Assembly: GCA_033032175.1 (NCBI GenBank)
Contig: CM065321.1
Span: 14,592,501 to 14,656,500 of the forward strand
DNA: 64,000 nt
Reading direction: 5' to 3'
DNA from: Saturnia japonica
Lineage: Eukaryota > Arthropoda > Insecta > Lepidoptera > Saturniidae
The notes beneath the pieces are model-generated. The model made no database searches, was not told the DNA's origin, and saw only the letters and a program-made list of their open reading frames with translations. Shown in pieces: positions 12,406 through 23,950 of this stretch. Every line of letters begins with the position of its first letter. Position 1 is the stretch's first letter. Both the position numbers and the translations under genes were made by a program.

Positions 12406-13138
12406 GTTTATTATTAGTATTAGTATATTCACATACATTTATTTCCGTACTCCGTGCAAATAGATGATTTTCTGTATCCGTTGATTCTACTTACACGTGA
12501 AATGGGGTTCTTGTACACGACAGGGCCAGTACAGGATCGCAACCACCATACCCATATAAACATATTTACATTTCTAAATATCAGTCATACTAACATAGGG
12601 ATCATTGAAACAAGAAAGAGAAATACTGCAGCAGTAGGTATTCTGCAGTGGAAACTAATTAATGAATATAGTTTATGTAAGGAACTCACGTAGGTAATAC
12701 TCGCTTAAGAAAACTACAAAATTAAATAACCTACTCTATGATAAGCCCAGTTTACAGTTTTATAATGTAGTATTTATTTAGGTAATAATATAATTTAAAC
12801 CAAATAAATTATGTACACTTCAAAACATTACTAATAATATTAATTTTGTAATAATGCTCAGGACTTCGACCATTTTGATTACGTTATAAAATTTCATACG
12901 AAAAAAAGAAACCTATATCACTTAAATATAACATAGATTTCTATGAGGAAAAGAATTTTTAGAATCGAAAAATGATCTCCTTTAAAATCACTATTTTTTC
13001 TCTTAGTATAAAAATATATACAATAAATAAATCATAACGAAGTGATCCTTACGGGTTGTTAGGTCATGTTTAAGCATTGTAGGTACACAAACCCGCAGTG
13101 CGGCGAGCGACTCTAGATTCATACATAACGTGGTCATA
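12406..13138. other. No gene seen
   Basis: AT-rich sequence with no recognised repeat or coding signal. It ends at the TA target site of the DD41D transposon. Confidence 0.5.
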
Positions 13139-14440
13139 CAAGGTGTCCAGAAAGGGTATCGGGTATTTGTTAGTTCAATGAAACAAAAATTATTTGTATG
13201 CAATAAAAAAGTTTATTGTTTATTATTAGCATATGAATTGGAGAATTATTTGGAAAAGATGATGTTATCCAAATGATGACCGTTACGTTGCTGGCACTCT
13301 TCTAAACGGAAACGAAGTTTGCGATAACACGTTGACACATAGCTATCGATATTGCTGCCATTTCTGACCTGATGTTTTGCTTTAACTGGGTTAGATTCGT
13401 CGGATTGTTTTGATAAACCTTACTTTTAAGGTATCCCCATGCAAAATAGTCAAGCGGGCTAAGGTCGGGGCTTCTGGGAGGCCAGTTGATGTTACCCCTT
13501 CGCGAAATGACTTTATTAGGGAATAATTCGTTAACAATTTCCATTGAGTCATTTGAGGTATGGCAAGTGGCCCCATCTTGCTGGAACCACGTTCTTGAGT
13601 TGAAACCTGCAAACTCCTGCAACTCTGGGACCAAAAAATTTCGCAACATATCGCAATAACGGTCACTATTCACATTAATTGCTCGGCCTCGTTGATCTTC
13701 ATGAAAATAAGGACCAATTATGCCTTTAGCAGACATAGCGGCCCAAACAAAGACCTTTGGGCTATGCAGGGGTCGTTTATGCTTTCGTCTCGGATTCTCC
13801 ACTGCCCAGTACCGACAATTCTGCTTATTAACATGACCATTCAGGTGAAAATTTGCTTCGTCACTGAACAGTATGTTGTTAAAGTTGTTAAATCGCTGCA
13901 GCATTTCGTTCGCAAAATTCAGTCGATTAGCATAGTCCGTATCCTTCAATTCTTGAACCAATTGAATTTTATAGGCTTTTTGATGTAAGTTTTTCTTTAA
14001 AATCGAATGTAAAGACGATTTTTTGATGTTCAACGCTTGGCTTCGCTTTCGGATGGATAAAGACGGATTTTGACGAACCGACGCCTCAACTTCTTCAATT
14101 GTTTCTTCATCGCGAACTGAACGAGGACGACCAGAGTTTTGAATTTTAACTGTCGCACCTGTATTCTTGAACATCCTGATCCATTTCCTAAAGCTATCAT
14201 CACTTGGCGCGTGTCGTGTACGATATTCCGCACGATAGAGACGTTGAGCAGTCACTATTGAATCACCATTACGATAATACGCTCTTACGCAAAATGCGCG
14301 ATGCGTCCCCGAGTACTGTTCCATCGTGACTAAAACTCCACAAAATGGCGGACGCCACGAACCCCTCCCCGTACCCTTTAGACGCCCCGTTTCGAATATG
14401 GCGCGAAAACAAATACCCGATACCCTTCCTGGACACCTTG
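13139..14440 (-). mobile_element. Tc1/mariner-superfamily DD41D transposon, copy 1 (complete ends)
   Basis: A 1302-bp element bounded by 32-bp terminal inverted repeats that begin CAAGGTGTCCAG and differ at one position. It lies between TA dinucleotides at 13137-13138 and 14441-14442, the target duplication of IS630/Tc1/mariner elements. It contains one transposase frame on the minus strand. Copies at 34557-35853 and 61910-63065 are very similar, suggesting recent activity. The DD41D spacing points to the rosa/Visitor-type branch of the superfamily (assignment from memory). Confidence 0.92.
13246..14324 (-). pseudogene. DD41D transposase, frameshifted near the C-terminus
   Basis: The transposase would bind the element's terminal repeats and cut and paste the DNA through a DDD catalytic triad. 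From the ATG at 14324 the frame is open for 340 codons. Residues 1-110 hold the two helix-turn-helix regions, linked by a GRPR motif at 65-68. The catalytic domain follows, with D155 (FSDEANF), D250 (QQDGATCH) and D292 (SPLDYF); 41 residues separate the last two. Compared with copy 3, one base is missing at about 13317-13320. This shifts the frame after residue 336 and replaces the last ~23 residues with four. The original stop is recognisable at 13246-13248, so an intact protein would be 359 residues. The triad is untouched, so partial activity cannot be excluded. Confidence 0.9.
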
Positions 14441-14559
14441 TATAACCAACGCATATATATTATGATCAAGAGACTGCAACTATCTAGCGTGACACACCGC
14501 TCTGAACTTTGAAGAGCGACTACAGTAGTTAATAGTGGGTAAAATTTCTTTAGTACCGT

Positions 14560-15330
14560 TGGGATTTCAATCGGAATGAAACGAAAATGCGACAGTAAAA
14601 AGAGACAAACACATATATAGCATTTAGTTTACGAGTGAATGAGATAGAATATATTTACATTATAAATGATGATCAGAATTTGTACGCACTGTTGTATGTA
14701 CAGTACGAGTTGTTGGTAGTTCGACATTCGGGTCCTGCTGATTTAGGATTTTTAAAGAAGATATTTTAATTTTCTGAAGTTTTCACTTCAACCACGTGTT
14801 ATTACCACATGTTATTTTTGTGTAATGAAAAAGAGATAGCTATAAATGTAATTTTAGGTTTTAGGCTGGGAGAGAATGAGATAGAATGCGTTTGTATATA
14901 GTTTCCCTATTCTTAATATACTCGAAATATAAACAAAAAGAGGGAGAGAGGAAGAGAGAGATAAGTTTCACTCCTACCGCGTGTGAACTCACACTCAATT
15001 AGTGAAAATTAATTTATCATTGTTGTGATTTAAAATATGACGAAACGAAAAAACGACATTAAAGAGATAATTACATAATATCTATAGGATTTTGTCTACG
15101 AGAGAATGAGATAGAATACATTATACAGTAAAAATAGGGAACAACCTATTATCTCGCTCTCGTCTTTTTACGTGTGTGTGCATCTTCGTATTAACAGCCT
15201 TGGGAAAGACGTCATAGCTAGCGTGGTGTATTGTTCACGTGTATAGTTTATATGGATATTTTTTATGTTTTCTGAAGTTTTCAGTTCTACCGCATGTGAA
15301 TGTACACATGTTTGCTATTCTTCACTCGAA
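14560..15330 (+). repeat. Three-unit degenerate tandem repeat, period about 235 bp
   Basis: The motif GAATGAGATAGAAT recurs at 14637-14650, 14874-14887 and 15104-15117. Each is preceded by an AAAGAGATA-like block and followed by TTCTGAAGTTTTCA- and ACCGCGTGT-like blocks (near 14770, 14961 and 15266). Spacing between the anchor motifs is 237 and 230 bp, so this is a diverged tandem array and not scattered copies. No open frame runs through it. It starts about 120 bp beyond the right end of the DD41D element. Confidence 0.7.
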
Positions 15331-15838
15331 GTGGGTAAACATGAGAAAAGTTAAACTACATGCGTTTAAAAGACACCAAAGCCGAATGACGCATGGTTTT
15401 TTTTGTGATTTGCTATTCTATGCAGTCCTACTTTAATTCCAATGTTGAAATAAGCAAACTACCCATTTTGTTTGTCGATAGTAATAACGGTGTGTCAGAA
15501 AATTTATAACAAAATTTTGAAATTTCTCCCCAAAGCCCTGTGCTTTTTAATCTAATTATGCAACTTAAAATTCAACCACGAGTGGTTGAAAAAATAACCA
15601 GAGCATTAATAACTACGACGAAAGTATGCCGTATGTATTTTTATCATTAAAAAATATCCATTTTTAGTTAATACTGATCATGCTTCGCTGTGGCTTCGGT
15701 CTCATATTAATTATTTAGGGAAGTAAATAAAAGTATTCTAGTGAATATAGATTCAACGAGAAAATACATAATTTAATTTGAATTGTTATTAATATTAAAA
15801 GTATTTGACATCCTTTAAAACAAATGAGTGAAAAAAAA
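15331..15838. other. No gene seen
   Basis: AT-rich non-coding sequence between the tandem repeat and the inverted-repeat element. No landmark is recognised. Confidence 0.5.
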
Positions 15839-17020
15839 TATTCATGGGGTATTTAACACCAAGCGGACGGGTAAAAAATGTTGATATTTCCAATGTCGGT
15901 TATTTTTGGTTATGTTATACTTGGACATGTCCTCGACGTAGTTACAAAATATTTTTACAAGTAGAAAATCTGGTTGATGACTTACAGAACTTTGAAGTTT
16001 TGAGTAATCGGCAGGTATATGCTACTTCTAGCGTGATTATTTATTTAAAAAAGGTAAAATACAGGGGAATATATGCTTCTAACTATATATGTTTGTTATT
16101 AAGAAAAAAAAATTTTTTTTTGGAGAAAAATATATTTAAAATTTTTGAAACTTGAATTTTACAAAATTTATTCTTATAATTCTTCGGCGTTAACAATCCA
16201 GCAGTTAACAACTTTTGGAAAATTATTAAAAACCCTTTATATGTTGATAATAATACCTATGAATATATTTTTTATCTATTAATACACCATAAAAATATTG
16301 TACAATATTACGCCATAAAAACGCTGCATTATGGTCTCGTGACGTCATCATTAATTTTATGTGTAGTTTTCTAATTAACGTTTCAAATCACGTGACTCGC
16401 AGATAAAAAATATTAATTTTCTAAATGAAAAATTAAATAAATAAACAATTACTTTTATGTATTGATAATATGTATGGATTGTATGACTACCTTATTTTGT
16501 TAAATATTTGTATCTTATTTTGATGAACTTAAAAGTACAATAAGACAAGATATTTTTTTTATAATAACTTATAGGTTTATTTACATTTTTATACAATTGT
16601 GTAAGCTTCACAGTTACTCGTGCGCTTTATCGTAACACCTTCAGTAATCGGAATGAAATCATGCTAGTTTTGGACTCGGTATTGTAATTGAAGAGTCAAA
16701 TATGCTTCCTAGAAAAGTCTATTTACATCAAATTCTTCTTTCCTAGCATAATAAATATTACTTTGAGACATTAATGTTCTAGCCCATGCGTACAGATGCT
16801 CGGGTGATGTGTGGTTTTGTTTAAGCCGACTGTATCATAATCATAACATCGGTAGGTACTCAAACCTTCAAAGTTCTGAAAATCGTTAACCAAACTTAAA
16901 CTACCCTAAAAATATTTTTATCTGAATCAAGGACATGTATAACATACCGAAAAATTACTAAAGTCGGAATTATCAAAAAAAATTACCTGCCCGCTTCACA
17001 TGGAATACCTTACCCCACAT
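15839..17020. mobile_element. Inverted-repeat (foldback-like) element containing repeat R7
   Basis: About 185 bp at the left (15839-16025) recur in reverse complement at the right (about 16835-17020). Shared landmarks include ATGGGGTA, AGCGGRCRGGTAA, CGGTATGTTATAC or its variant, ACAAAATATTTTTA-like text, CAGAACTTTGAAG and TTTGAGTA. Identity is moderate, roughly three quarters by eye. The middle (16173-16455) is repeat R7, also found at 55428-55735. A 103-codon open frame at 15844-16155 lies in the left arm, is AT-rich and has no recognised domain, so it is not called as a gene. The class of element is unknown. Confidence 0.55.
16173..16455 (+). repeat. Dispersed repeat R7 with a CRE-type palindrome (copy 1)
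   Basis: It shares ACAACTTTTGGAAAATTATT, GGTCTCGTGACGTCATCATT, CAAATCACGTGACTCGCAGA and AAACAATTACTTTT with 55428-55735, in the same order and orientation. The block contains TGACGTCA (a CRE/ATF palindrome) and CACGTG (an E-box). Whether either is used is unknown. Confidence 0.65.
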
Positions 17021-17928
17021 ATTATAGTCACCTGACAGATATAATTATTTTTATTTCAACCTTGCGAATCGTTTGGAATTTTCCATTCTCCTAAGAACTT
17101 CGAGATAAAATTATATAAACACTCTTAAATAGAAATGCAACGTTGTGTAAAAGTTCAAACGATAGAATTATTTTAAAGTTTTATTTGCTGAAAATGAATT
17201 TGATATTAGGTTATGTACAAACAATTGGTATTAAAAACTTTTCGAAAGTAATAGAGCAATCACAATATATTTGTAGCAAAACAAAAACAAACACGTAACA
17301 CTAAACTAAACATCATCCTTATAAACACTCCCTTGGAAAACTTTCGACCAATTACGTAACTCGCGGAGTGCGAATAAACTCGATTCGAACTCGAAGATCG
17401 AACCACTCTTTACCGTAATTAGGCTTCTGAAATTTTCCTTTGCTAAAACTCTTGAGTTATTCATGAGCCAGATGGCGTCTATATCTTTGAGCTTTTTTGT
17501 ATAAAATCATCTTACGCTTGTGCGCGAGTATAATTTAGCCTTATGTGTAAAAATATCTTTTGTCTCCCTCGTACTTACGTATTACATTTAAAAAATATAT
17601 TATATTGTCTATTAAGACGGAGCAGAGTGAGACGATTAATCTGATATATCACACGATCGTGTAGTCAAAAATTTCGGCTCGTCAGATTGTAATTGGTGTG
17701 TTCACTGTCCCTGCTTAGGTGGATTTAGGTACTTGTCGACCCACTTACCATGTCAGTAACCAGACAAGAGTGGTATCATCGTGTGCGGGGGGGGGGGGGG
17801 GGGGGCAGGGCAGGCATCGACACGCGTCTTTTTGTGTACGCATGTAAGAAATTATACTTCGTTGTGCCCTAAAATAAAACAAGGCTAATTCTACAAGTTC
17901 TATTCTGAGTATCAACAACATGATGGAC
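17021..17928. other. No gene seen; homopolymer G run
   Basis: AT-rich non-coding DNA. A run of 19 G residues at 17787-17805 is the only strong landmark. Confidence 0.5.
17787..17805 (+). repeat. Poly-G tract (19 G)
   Basis: An uninterrupted run of 19 G followed by CAGGGCAGG. In an AT-rich genome this is rare. Its exact length may be a sequencing artefact. Confidence 0.85.
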
Positions 17929-18190
17929 TTACGGCCGTTTTCAATAACCTATCTATCCGTTGTTTCAGTTACTAAAAATATACAAATTTAACCTTTTGTT
18001 CTTAATATTTATTCAATTACCTATAAATGGATAGTTTTTCGAATTTACATAATATATATCCATATCCTAGAGCTTGGAAAGATAAGAGGGAAGCCGATAT
18101 TATTTTGTCTTAAGTTAAAGATAATGCTTATTACAAATATGTAGTAATCGGGGATAGTAAACTCAGATATTTTATTGAAAACGGCCGTAA
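17929..18190 (+). mobile_element. MITE M1, copy 2, intact ends
   Basis: A 262-bp non-coding element with perfect 19-bp terminal inverted repeats: TTACGGCCGTTTTCAATAA at the left and its reverse complement at the right. A shorter, interrupted copy lies at 11768-12405. The target duplication is ambiguous: TA is possible if the outer bases are counted as host. The superfamily is therefore not assigned. Confidence 0.8.
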
Positions 18191-18235
18191 GCCAGCAATG
18201 ATATCAATGTAAACTTATATTACTAAGTTTTTTTA

Positions 18236-18452
18236 ACCGAATTAAAAAAGTCGGAGTTTATCGATTCGTATGTATAGTTTTTATGGATGTTAAGCCATAA
18301 CTACTTTATTTGTCAACCGATTTGGATGTTTATTATATCCAAGGAAAGGGGATACTTCTAGGATGGTACCATTTTAATTTCATCGGCATTGGACCTTCGA
18401 CTTTGAAGATACACCAGGGAAGTTGGTTTTCTTTTTTTGTTAAAAATTATCT
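18236..18452 (+). repeat. Dispersed repeat R6 (copy 2)
   Basis: AAAAAAGTCGGAGTTTATC, AAGCCATAACTACTTTATT, CAACCGATTTGGATG, CATCGGCATTGGACC and TTTGAAGATACACCAGGGA follow the same order as at 10107-10345. Confidence 0.65.
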
Positions 18453-18639
18453 TGAAATAACATATTTTTGATATAAATATAATAATGTCTTATTTATATA
18501 ACGTTAAATTTTCTTTATATAATAAAAATAATCAATAAAAGTCAGTAAAATGAATTCACTTATTTATCATTGATAGCTTATCTTCATGATACGTCACATG
18601 ATGAGTTCGGACCTCTCAGTAGTATCCTCTACTTAAGAC

Positions 18640-18790
18640 GCCAAAACACTACAGGTAGCATCTTCAGGATCTTGAGGTGAAATATTGTGGGTTTTATTTC
18701 TAACTCATTAACTTAGGTTTTTTACCCTATATTATCTAATATAGGCGGCATTTTGCGTGATATAATTTAGTTGTTAATAAGGTGGCAATG
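18640..18790 (+). repeat. Copy of the (GAA)n-tailed SINE-like repeat R10
   Basis: GGATCTTGAGGTGA, ACTTAGGTTTTT, ACCCTATATTATCTAATATAGG and GGCATTTTGCGTGATATA match the start of the 336-bp insertion at 44335-44670. Only the 5' ~150 bp are recognisable here. Confidence 0.6.
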
Positions 18791-20130
18791 AAGTGTACGG
18801 CTAGAAGATCGGCTGTAATGGCTACCATAGACATTGGATGTTTATTTTAGCATTAGTATCACTAGCGTATCACCAAGCTTGAATTCCTTCTACCTAAAAA
18901 GAGTTTTGGTAACATTACTCACAGTAGGAACACAACACAAGGTTATTGGTTGTGACCTTATTTAGGACGGATGCACTTTGCCAGTAGGACTCCACCACGT
19001 AAAGAAACCTCACCAAAGAAATATTTAAAAATCAATTAACGTTTCCACCGAATACTTCTAAGAATATTCTGATTTGACATTTCCTCGCAATTCATAACGT
19101 TTATACTCGTCGAGTAGCTAATCATTTATCAAATAACTAAACCGGCAACATGTAAGGAGGTCCAGTTATTACTTGGCTCGTTCATGCATAAAACAGAAGG
19201 TCCGAGAACTAATAAGACCGAGAGCGATACCTCGACAACACCCTGTGATATTATGATAAATAGGGCACCCTCGTCACTCGGACGACACGCTGATATTATT
19301 CCGAAGTTGTAACTTCTATGAAATACTTGCGTGTTGTGTACTTTGGAATGTTTTAACATACACGGTAGCTATTGGTTTTCTATATACTGTTTAAAAGGTT
19401 TTATTTGATTCTATATATTAGTTTAAAAAAATTCGGTCTGACTACTGTAAGCCCTGAAGCCTACAATAACTTCAAATGTGTCTATACATTAAATATAATT
19501 TTTTTAAAATTTATTATGAGGTTTATTTTAATACGGCTTATTGTTAGAATTGCATTACTTAAATTAAATAATTATAGTGCAATAATTACGAGTATTAATA
19601 TATTATGTTAAAAATACTTAGTTTGAACTTAGACCATATTATTTGTTTGTTTATTGCAGGGTTCCTAAAGATTCGAATCTGAGGGATATATGGAAGAACT
19701 TTTGTAATAACTTTCGTAAAGTGATTTTACATATCATAATTTAGAACTGGCAAGATTAATAGTGGAAAAATATACTGATACAAGAATTTCATTCATAATG
19801 AAAACAATTAACCCACAAGAATGTATTCGTCATATTTATAGAAAATTAATCTATTTTAAAAACCAGTGACAAATAAAACTATCTCTAACTATATTTATTT
19901 GTATTAAATGATAAAATAGTAGTAATAAATAAAGTGTATATTATAATGTCCACTTGTTTACCTTATTTCCCTAACCGATTTCTCTAATTTATCGACACTT
20001 TGTATCGACAGTTGGCGAAGATTTCCCCCGCAAAAAACGACAGACAGTTTGGTCTCGGTAAGAAACGCTATGGCTTCTCCCCTCCGCGCCAGTGGCCCGT
20101 GTTGCTTTATGTATAGAGTAGACATTTTTG
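18791..20130. other. No gene seen
   Basis: AT-rich non-coding sequence. Two open frames of 76-79 codons (19129-19359 minus, 19372-19611 plus) have no recognisable content and low-complexity composition. Confidence 0.5.
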
Positions 20131-21360
20131 TTCATCATCATCATCATTTCAGCCGCAGGACGTCCATTGCTGAACATAGGCATCCCCCATAGATCTCCAG
20201 AGCGACCGATCTTGTGCGGCCTGCACCCAACGGCTCCCGGCGACCTTTATTATGTCATCTTTTCATCTAGTGGGGGGCCGTCCTACGCTGCGCTTTCCGG
20301 TGCGTGGTCTCCACTCGAGAACCTTTCTGCCCCAACGGCTGTCAGTTCTCCGAACTATGTGCCCCGCCCACTGCCACTTCAACTTGCTAATCCTTTTGGC
20401 TATGTCGGTTACCTTAGTTTGTCTACGGATCTCCTCATTTCTGATTCGATCTCGTAGAGAAACACCAAGCATAGCCCTCTCCATAGCTCGCTGAGCGACC
20501 TTGAGCTTTCTTATGAGGCCCATAGTGAGCGACCACGTCCCTGTGCCGTATGTTATCACTGGCAACACACACTGGTCAAAGACTTTCGTCTTGAGACACT
20601 GAGGTATTTTGGACGAGAAGACGTTGCGCAGTTTCCCGAACGCTGCCCAGCCGAGTTGGATTCGTCGACTGACCTCTTTTTTAAAGTTGGACCTACTTAA
20701 CTGGACTGTTTGTCTCATGTAGACATATTCTTCAACAACTTCTAGACAAGAGTTCCCAACCGATACTGGGGTGGGCACCACATGGACATTCGACATGATT
20801 TTCGTCTTGTCCATGTTCATTTTAAGGCCCACCTGTTGAGAAACTTTGTCGAGGCCATCGAGCATTGTGCCAAGATCTTCCAGCAATTCTGCCATGACTA
20901 CGATGTCGTCAGCAAATCTAAGGTGAGTGATGTACTCGCCATTGACATTGATGCCGAGTCCTTGCCATTACAGGAGCTTGAAGGCGTCCTCTAGAGTGGT
21001 GGTAAACAGTTTCGGAGATATTACGTCTCCCTGTCTAACGCCTCTTCTCAAAGGAATTGCCTTCGTGCACTGCTCCTGTACTCGGACCGACATGGTGGCG
21101 TTGTTGTACAAGCACTTCAACACTTCGATAGTCAATACGGCACCGCTGGAGAGACTGCAACACTGCCCAGGTTTCGACCGAATCAAAGGCTTTTTCGTAG
21201 TCTACGAACGCTAATCATAAAGGCAGATTATACTCCTCAGTCTTCTGTATAATCTGCCGCAGCGTATAGATATGGTCTACGGTGCTAAACCTTTTTGGAA
21301 ACCGGCTTTTTCGACATTTTTGTTAGGAGTCGTCGATATTTTGATGTTTTTGACAAGCCG
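20131..21360 (-). mobile_element. RTE-type non-LTR retrotransposon, 5'-truncated
   Basis: The minus strand encodes the second half of an RTE-like reverse transcriptase followed by a GATGATGATGATGA-type tail at the 3' end (about 20131-20150). In order it shows an EKAGFQKG block near 21310, LKCLYNNATMSVRVQ and RRGVRQGDVISPKLF (RT motifs, 20968-21186), and the catalytic LRFADDIVVMAE box (near 20890-20930). These are followed by KMNMDKTKIMSN, VITYGTGTWSLT, QRAMERAMLGVSLRDR and GRPPTR. Everything 5' of the mid-RT region is missing. Smaller fragments of the same class lie at 3840-4135 and 23640-23950. Confidence 0.88.
20150..21330 (-). pseudogene. RTE reverse transcriptase fragment, disrupted
   Basis: This would be the enzyme for target-primed reverse transcription of the LINE. 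The longest open piece is 20263-20895 (210 codons, starting at the MAELLEDL block just after the FADD box). A second lies at 20968-21186. Between them an in-frame TAA follows DAFKLL. A TGG-to-TAG change ends the downstream piece just after GRPPTR, although the same frame continues through VQAAQDRSLW and YVQQWTSCG. Upstream of 21186 at least one frameshift separates the EKAGFQKG block. The endonuclease domain is absent. It is certainly inactive. Confidence 0.88.
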
Positions 21361-22699
21361 TTTTTGAGTTTACAGACAGACAAAAAGAAGAAATGGTAAT
21401 AAAATTATATTTAATAAATAAAAAAAAATCAGTTTTTCTTTATAAAATCAATAAATTGAACGTACTGATAAAGGTTTTAATTCGTAAAAAAAAATTTATA
21501 CTAGTAATTAATAATAAATTATCCACCTAAAATCAGCAGGATTGACCACTCGTACTGTGCATACAACAGTGCGTACAAGTCTGATCGTCATACAGCTGGA
21601 CCAAAATGAGTTTGCATTAACCGTGTATATTATCTCATTTTCTCGCAAGCTAAATCCTGTAGATATATGAGTTTGTCTCTTTTTGTTGCACGGTCGGGTC
21701 GCACACTTACCCTGTGTAGCAACCATTCGCCGCACGCGCGATTAGGACATTAATTTTAACAACATCAACATTATTGGTTGATATCTATAAAAAAATCAAC
21801 AAAGTTATAAAAAAAAGTTACATGTACAAACAGGAATACAGCTCTAATAATATACTTAGATGTTAAATAAAAAAAATCCTTTTGAGAAAATGCTTCTCTT
21901 AGGGCATATAATTTTTCATTTTCGAAGGAGTGACGTATGAATGACGTTTCATTTGGTTATGAATTCGACCTTGTCCCTTCCTTGACCTTTTGACGTATTC
22001 TCAAACCCATTATCAATTTAGGTCAAGTATGATTGTAAAAAGTATTTGAATACTTTATTATTGGATTATTTTAAATGTTTTTGAACTCATTTTAACCTCG
22101 TACAATATTTAACGTATTTTGAAAAAATATTTCAAATGAATATCGAAAACCTTCCAGGGCGATTTGCACCAAAAAAAAAAAAAATCCTGTGTTTTTTTTA
22201 TCTTAAATTCAGTTTGGTTGTGATATAATGTATGCACCTTTCAATCGTAAATCTGATTTAACGATTTAAACATTATAATAATAATTTATTTATGCAAATT
22301 ACAACAGATTTTACTTTTAGCAACACAAAACAAAAAAAAAAACATAACATAACACTTTTATGAGCTCCAGACTGCCAAACTAGGGTTCCCTGTATCTTAA
22401 AGGTAATTAAGTAAGTAATTAAAGATAATTAGGTATCTTAAATGTGATTAAAGGAATTGGTTCAAGCTACCTAAGAGTACAGTTTCGATCCCATGTCGAT
22501 TACGTATTTACATGCTTTGGAAAAAAGTGACACAAGTGCGTTCATGGTAATAAATTCATGAAAAAATGTCATAGATCAAATTTTATTACAACTCAATGGT
22601 TTTCTAGGGTTTATCTTTCATATATACTAGTAGGTATTACAGATGTTTATAGCTGTTTTAACTTAGCTCATGGCTTTGCAGTAGCGTGTTCGGACACCG
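21361..22699. other. No gene seen
   Basis: AT-rich non-coding DNA. A 75-codon frame at 21508-21735 (minus) has no recognised domain. Homopolymer A runs occur at 22171-22183 and 22334-22342. Confidence 0.5.
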
Positions 22700-22800
22700 C
22701 GTTTAACGAAGAATTTGGAATCCTACAATAAATTTGTGCTTTTGGTAAAGAAAAGTTCATGATAAAATCATAGCATGGTAGTGGGGTAATAAATAACGCA
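22700..22800 (+). repeat. SINE-B fragment, middle part
   Basis: GTGCTTTTGGTAAAGAAAA and AAATCATAGCATGGTAG match the middle of SINE-B at 59955-60215. The 5' and 3' parts are not recognisable. Confidence 0.5.
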
Positions 22801-23039
22801 ACATAAAAAATCTTGTCATTCGTTGCATAGCTCATTTCTATTTTAAAAGTATTCTGAGGTGTAACCGAGTTCAAATCGTCTTGTCTGCCAGCGCAGCCCC
22901 GTAACATAAAATGAGGGTAGCTGATCAAATACAGCCCCTTAACTTAAAGCGAGGCTGATCAAATAGGCCAATTTTTATATTATCTAAGTTTTTAAAGAGA
23001 GGTAGGGCGCTGAGATTATTTTTTTATTGTTTTAGGTTT

Positions 23040-23225
23040 TAGCCTTGATGATGTGGCCCAGAATGGTAGCACACTACGCCTGGCTCTCAAATACAGCTGC
23101 CAGAACACACCTATTGGCGTTTGGTAACAGGTTTTCAAATTAAGGGTGGTAGCCATCCATGCGGGCAATTGTAAAGGACTTACCACAGGCTCATTGCAGG
23201 GATTCACACTCACGTTCATTGACAC
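23040..23225 (-). repeat. SINE-B copy, reverse orientation
   Basis: Reading the minus strand gives AATCCCTGCAATGAGCCTG, GCCCGCATGG, GGCTACCACCC, TTTGAAAACCTGTTACC, AAACGCCAATAGGTGTGTT and GGCAGCTGTATTTGAGAG. These match SINE-B elsewhere. It lies head to head with the fragment at 22700-22800. Confidence 0.65.
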
Positions 23226-23379
23226 GGAGGCCGTACATGCTACGAACTGAGCCGTCATTGCTTCTGTCTTGTCTGTCAGTGTAATCCAGTAGCTTAAACT
23301 CTTAAAGCAAGGGCGGCTGGTCAAAAAAGTCAATTTTTGTATTACCTACCTTTTTAAAGAGAGGTAAGGCAAAGAGAAA

Positions 23380-23625
23380 TTTCTTCGGAGGTTTCTCTCT
23401 ACTTGGGGCAACCCGACCGGTGAAATACCTCCACCCTACAAAAGATCACATCCAAATACCCTAGTATTGTGTTTCTGCGTTAAGTACGGTTCCTAGAGCT
23501 CTTTGGGGTAGAGGGGTTCAAGGTTGACACTACTCTAGTGTTACCTGTGGTATTACAAGCGTCTATAGGCTACAGTAGCCCCTTACTAACAGGCGCGCGT
23601 ATACTCCTTTACTACTTTTGTTGTA
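23380..23625 (-). repeat. Dispersed repeat R9 (copy 2)
   Basis: The minus strand reads GGAGGTATTTCACCGGTCGGG, then TTGCCCCAAGTAGAGAGAAA. This matches 56210-56420 and 6655-6730. The flanking ~150 bp contain further short matches such as TTACAAGCGTC. Confidence 0.5.
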
Positions 23626-23639
23626 TAAAATAAACATGG

Positions 23640-23950
23640 TCGCTAACTATGGGCCTCAAAATAAAGCTAAAGGTCACTCAAAAGGCAATGGAAAGGACTA
23701 TGTTCGGAGTTTGTTTGCGTTATCATGACAAAAGTAAGCTGATGGGACTGAATAGTTCTTAAGTGGCAATCATGCATCGAAAGATACAGTGTGGGAAAAC
23801 CTATTACAAGGTGAACCAAAGACCAGGTGAAGATCTTGCGGGAATCCGCTAGATGTAAGCAACGCGGGATCAGTCATTATAGCGATCACTGGGGGAGACC
23901 TAATTTTAACACAAGAAATCTTTCGGCTGAGATGATGATTATGATAAAGT
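23640..23950 (+). mobile_element. RTE-type LINE, degenerate 3' fragment
   Basis: The + strand gives LTMGL-like, QKAMERTMFGVCLR and, further on, GEDLAGIR- and RDQSL-like pieces. It ends in GATGATGATTATGAT. The order matches the C-terminal tail of the RTE copy at 20131-21360. Many stops and gaps make it an old relic. Confidence 0.6.

Noticed and set aside
13391..14233. Additional open frames inside the DD41D transposon on both strands, repeated in all three copies
   Set aside because: They are alternative-frame shadows of the transposase. They recur only because the copies are nearly identical.
15844..16155. Open frame of 103 codons
   Set aside because: Lies in the arm of an inverted-repeat element and runs into an AT-rich lysine/phenylalanine tail. 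No domain is recognised.
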